Shown: positions 62,750 through 64,000 of the stretch, piece after piece
Numbering within the stretch: the first letter of the stretch is position 1
How the letters are laid out: every line of letters starts with the position of its first letter
The notes under the pieces: model-generated
Told to the model about the DNA's origin: nothing
Databases searched by the model: none
The model's input: the letters and a program-made list of their open reading frames with translations, nothing else
Assembly (NCBI GenBank): GCA_026419785.1
Contig: JAODTK010005902.1
Coordinates: forward strand, 62,001 to 126,000
Reading direction: 5' to 3'
Origin: Sclerodactyla briareus
Taxonomy: Eukaryota; Echinodermata; Holothuroidea; Dendrochirotida; Sclerodactylidae
Length of the DNA stretch: 64,000 bases
Made by a program: the position numbers and the translations under genes

Positions 62750-64000
62750 CACGTTCATTCATAACTTCTCAACCCTACTGCGATCATGTGAAACTTGGTG
62801 GGGTTGATGAAGCCTGCCTGGCTAGACTAGTTATATTTTTGTTTGCATATGTGATTAGATTTTATTAAATACAATTAATTACCCCAATTTGTCTAACCCC
62901 CAGCCCTGTCTATTGAACTCTCTGTGAGAGTGGTTTGTTTCATTACTCCCTCGAGGCTGCATGGCCGGCTGCTGGTCGAAGGGGGACTGTTTACCTTTCT
63001 GTCATCACTGATGTGTCTGGAAACAGGCCAATTGGGGAATAACATGAGGCATTCTTTTAAGATCTGTTACACCTTCTCATGATTGGTGTGGCTGGGACTT
63101 TTTCCCTTGGTGATCCAGTGTGTTTCCACTGTTCATGCTCCCGGCCTGGAAGTACACATAACGTTTTGTTGGGTACATCTAGCTAATATACGGCCAGTGA
63201 GTCGTTTGGGTACTACTTGTGCTGGGCATGATAGCAAAGTATATTTGGCTAATATGGGTAACATTTTTCCACTGCCGTTCCAACGGTTATACGATGTCAG
63301 TAAAGGTCAATTGAATGTGGACAAACAATAAATGCGGATTGGTGAAGAACATGCAGTGTATTCGCCACAGGAGTTTTGCCGTCCGCAGCTATCAAGACGT
63401 TTCGACCTGCGCTTGTTCACTTGGTAACCAGGGTAAATTCACTGCAATTTTTTTTACTGTGTATCGTTAGTATATCAGATTCCGTGTTTTTTTTTTTTGG
63501 ATTTTATTGCCTAATTCATGGGGATGCGACTAACAGACAGGAGTGTTCCGCCTGGGGCATTACTGACCGGAATTTAGTTGGGATTGAGGAGTCGGGGAGT
63601 GGATCAGGGGGAAAAGAAGCAAGTGAGTTCGCCGTGTCCATTGCTAATAGTCACTGGGGTGATGGCCGCACGTGCCATCAGTCCGTGTCTTGCCAGGCTT
63701 TCTTCCTCGTTTGTTTTCCCGTCACGCAGGGCGAGCTGTCCAGGGAGCCCCTCTCGGATAACCAGGTTCTGGCACGGTTTGCATTAAGCCGGAGGAAGGG
63801 TGGCAGTAAGCATCTTTCGGTTAGGGGCAGAGCGTCCATGTTCTTTTTTTTTTTTTTCAAGTCCCGTGGGGCGGTGTCTGAGCTTTTCAGGTGTTGTAGT
63901 ATTGACTGTTGGGGGATGCTCTGGGTGCGTAGCTTCGGCGAACAGTTTTAGGCTTAGGGTGGCGCGCGACCCCCAAACGGTCGTTACAGTGGTTTGTTGC
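62750..64000. other. Right-edge stretch, possibly part of an LTR
   Basis: Long poly-T runs (63486, 63845), a 191-codon open frame at 63376-63951 with poly-Phe from these runs, and an end gtcgttacagtggtttgttg that looks like an LTR end plus primer-binding site. With one copy in view the LTR idea is untested. The open frame shows no family features and is probably not coding. Confidence 0.3.

Noticed and set aside
63376..63951. 191-codon ORF, one of the longest in the window
   Set aside because: Built on poly-T runs, no domain, no splice context; likely chance.

Overview
This is animal nuclear DNA, most likely from a marine invertebrate. Evidence: no long ORFs, short exons with consensus splice sites, a split conserved animal gene, a CYP2-type P450, and LINE, hAT, PIF/Harbinger and GIY-YIG retroelement remains. 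I cannot name the species; a deuterostome such as an echinoderm, hemichordate or lancelet would fit, but that is a guess.
Main gene: the left and central window (about 9.5-34 kb, minus strand) holds most of a gamma-secretase-activating protein (GSAP/PION) homologue. I place 14 exons and two weaker candidates. Intron phases agree across most junctions, and the reading follows the order of human GSAP from the N-terminal beta-propeller to the start of the helical C-terminal half. The 5' exon(s) and 3' exons are not recognised. Several exons carry single-base frame problems, and one has a stop (TGA) where a Trp is expected.
Intron and flank content: a ~180-bp satellite-like array (2.6-5.0 kb), a ~55-bp array (8.4-9.25 kb) and a 48-bp minisatellite (9.9-10.3 kb) lie at the left. 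A MITE sits at 12.5-12.9 kb. A striking 4-kb GC-rich island built of several kinds of subrepeat (19.4-23.5 kb), flanked by inverted copies of one ~75-90-bp repeat, lies in one GSAP intron. A GIY-YIG retroelement tail is at 26.9 kb.
35-46 kb: two copies of a hairpin-capped modular element, an RTE-like LINE tail, a foldback palindrome, and a near-complete but decayed PHD-EN-RT LINE (43.15-39.05 kb, minus) split by a hAT element with a perfect 8-bp target-site duplication.
46-57 kb: repeat-rich, with a second hAT (2.15 kb, perfect 8-bp duplication), poly-C/poly-G tracts, and a HARBI1-like nuclease N-terminus at 56.1 kb.
57-64 kb: a tandem duplication whose second copy is interrupted by a Harbinger MITE (TTA duplication), a frameshifted CYP2-like P450 exon, the third hairpin-capped element, and a possible tRNA-like SINE head or LTR at the right edge.
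I found no prokaryotic-style system, CRISPR array or operon. The most novel items are the hairpin-capped element family and the GC-rich island. Dense small indels in both satellite copies and conserved exons suggest an unpolished long-read assembly, so frameshifts should be read with caution.
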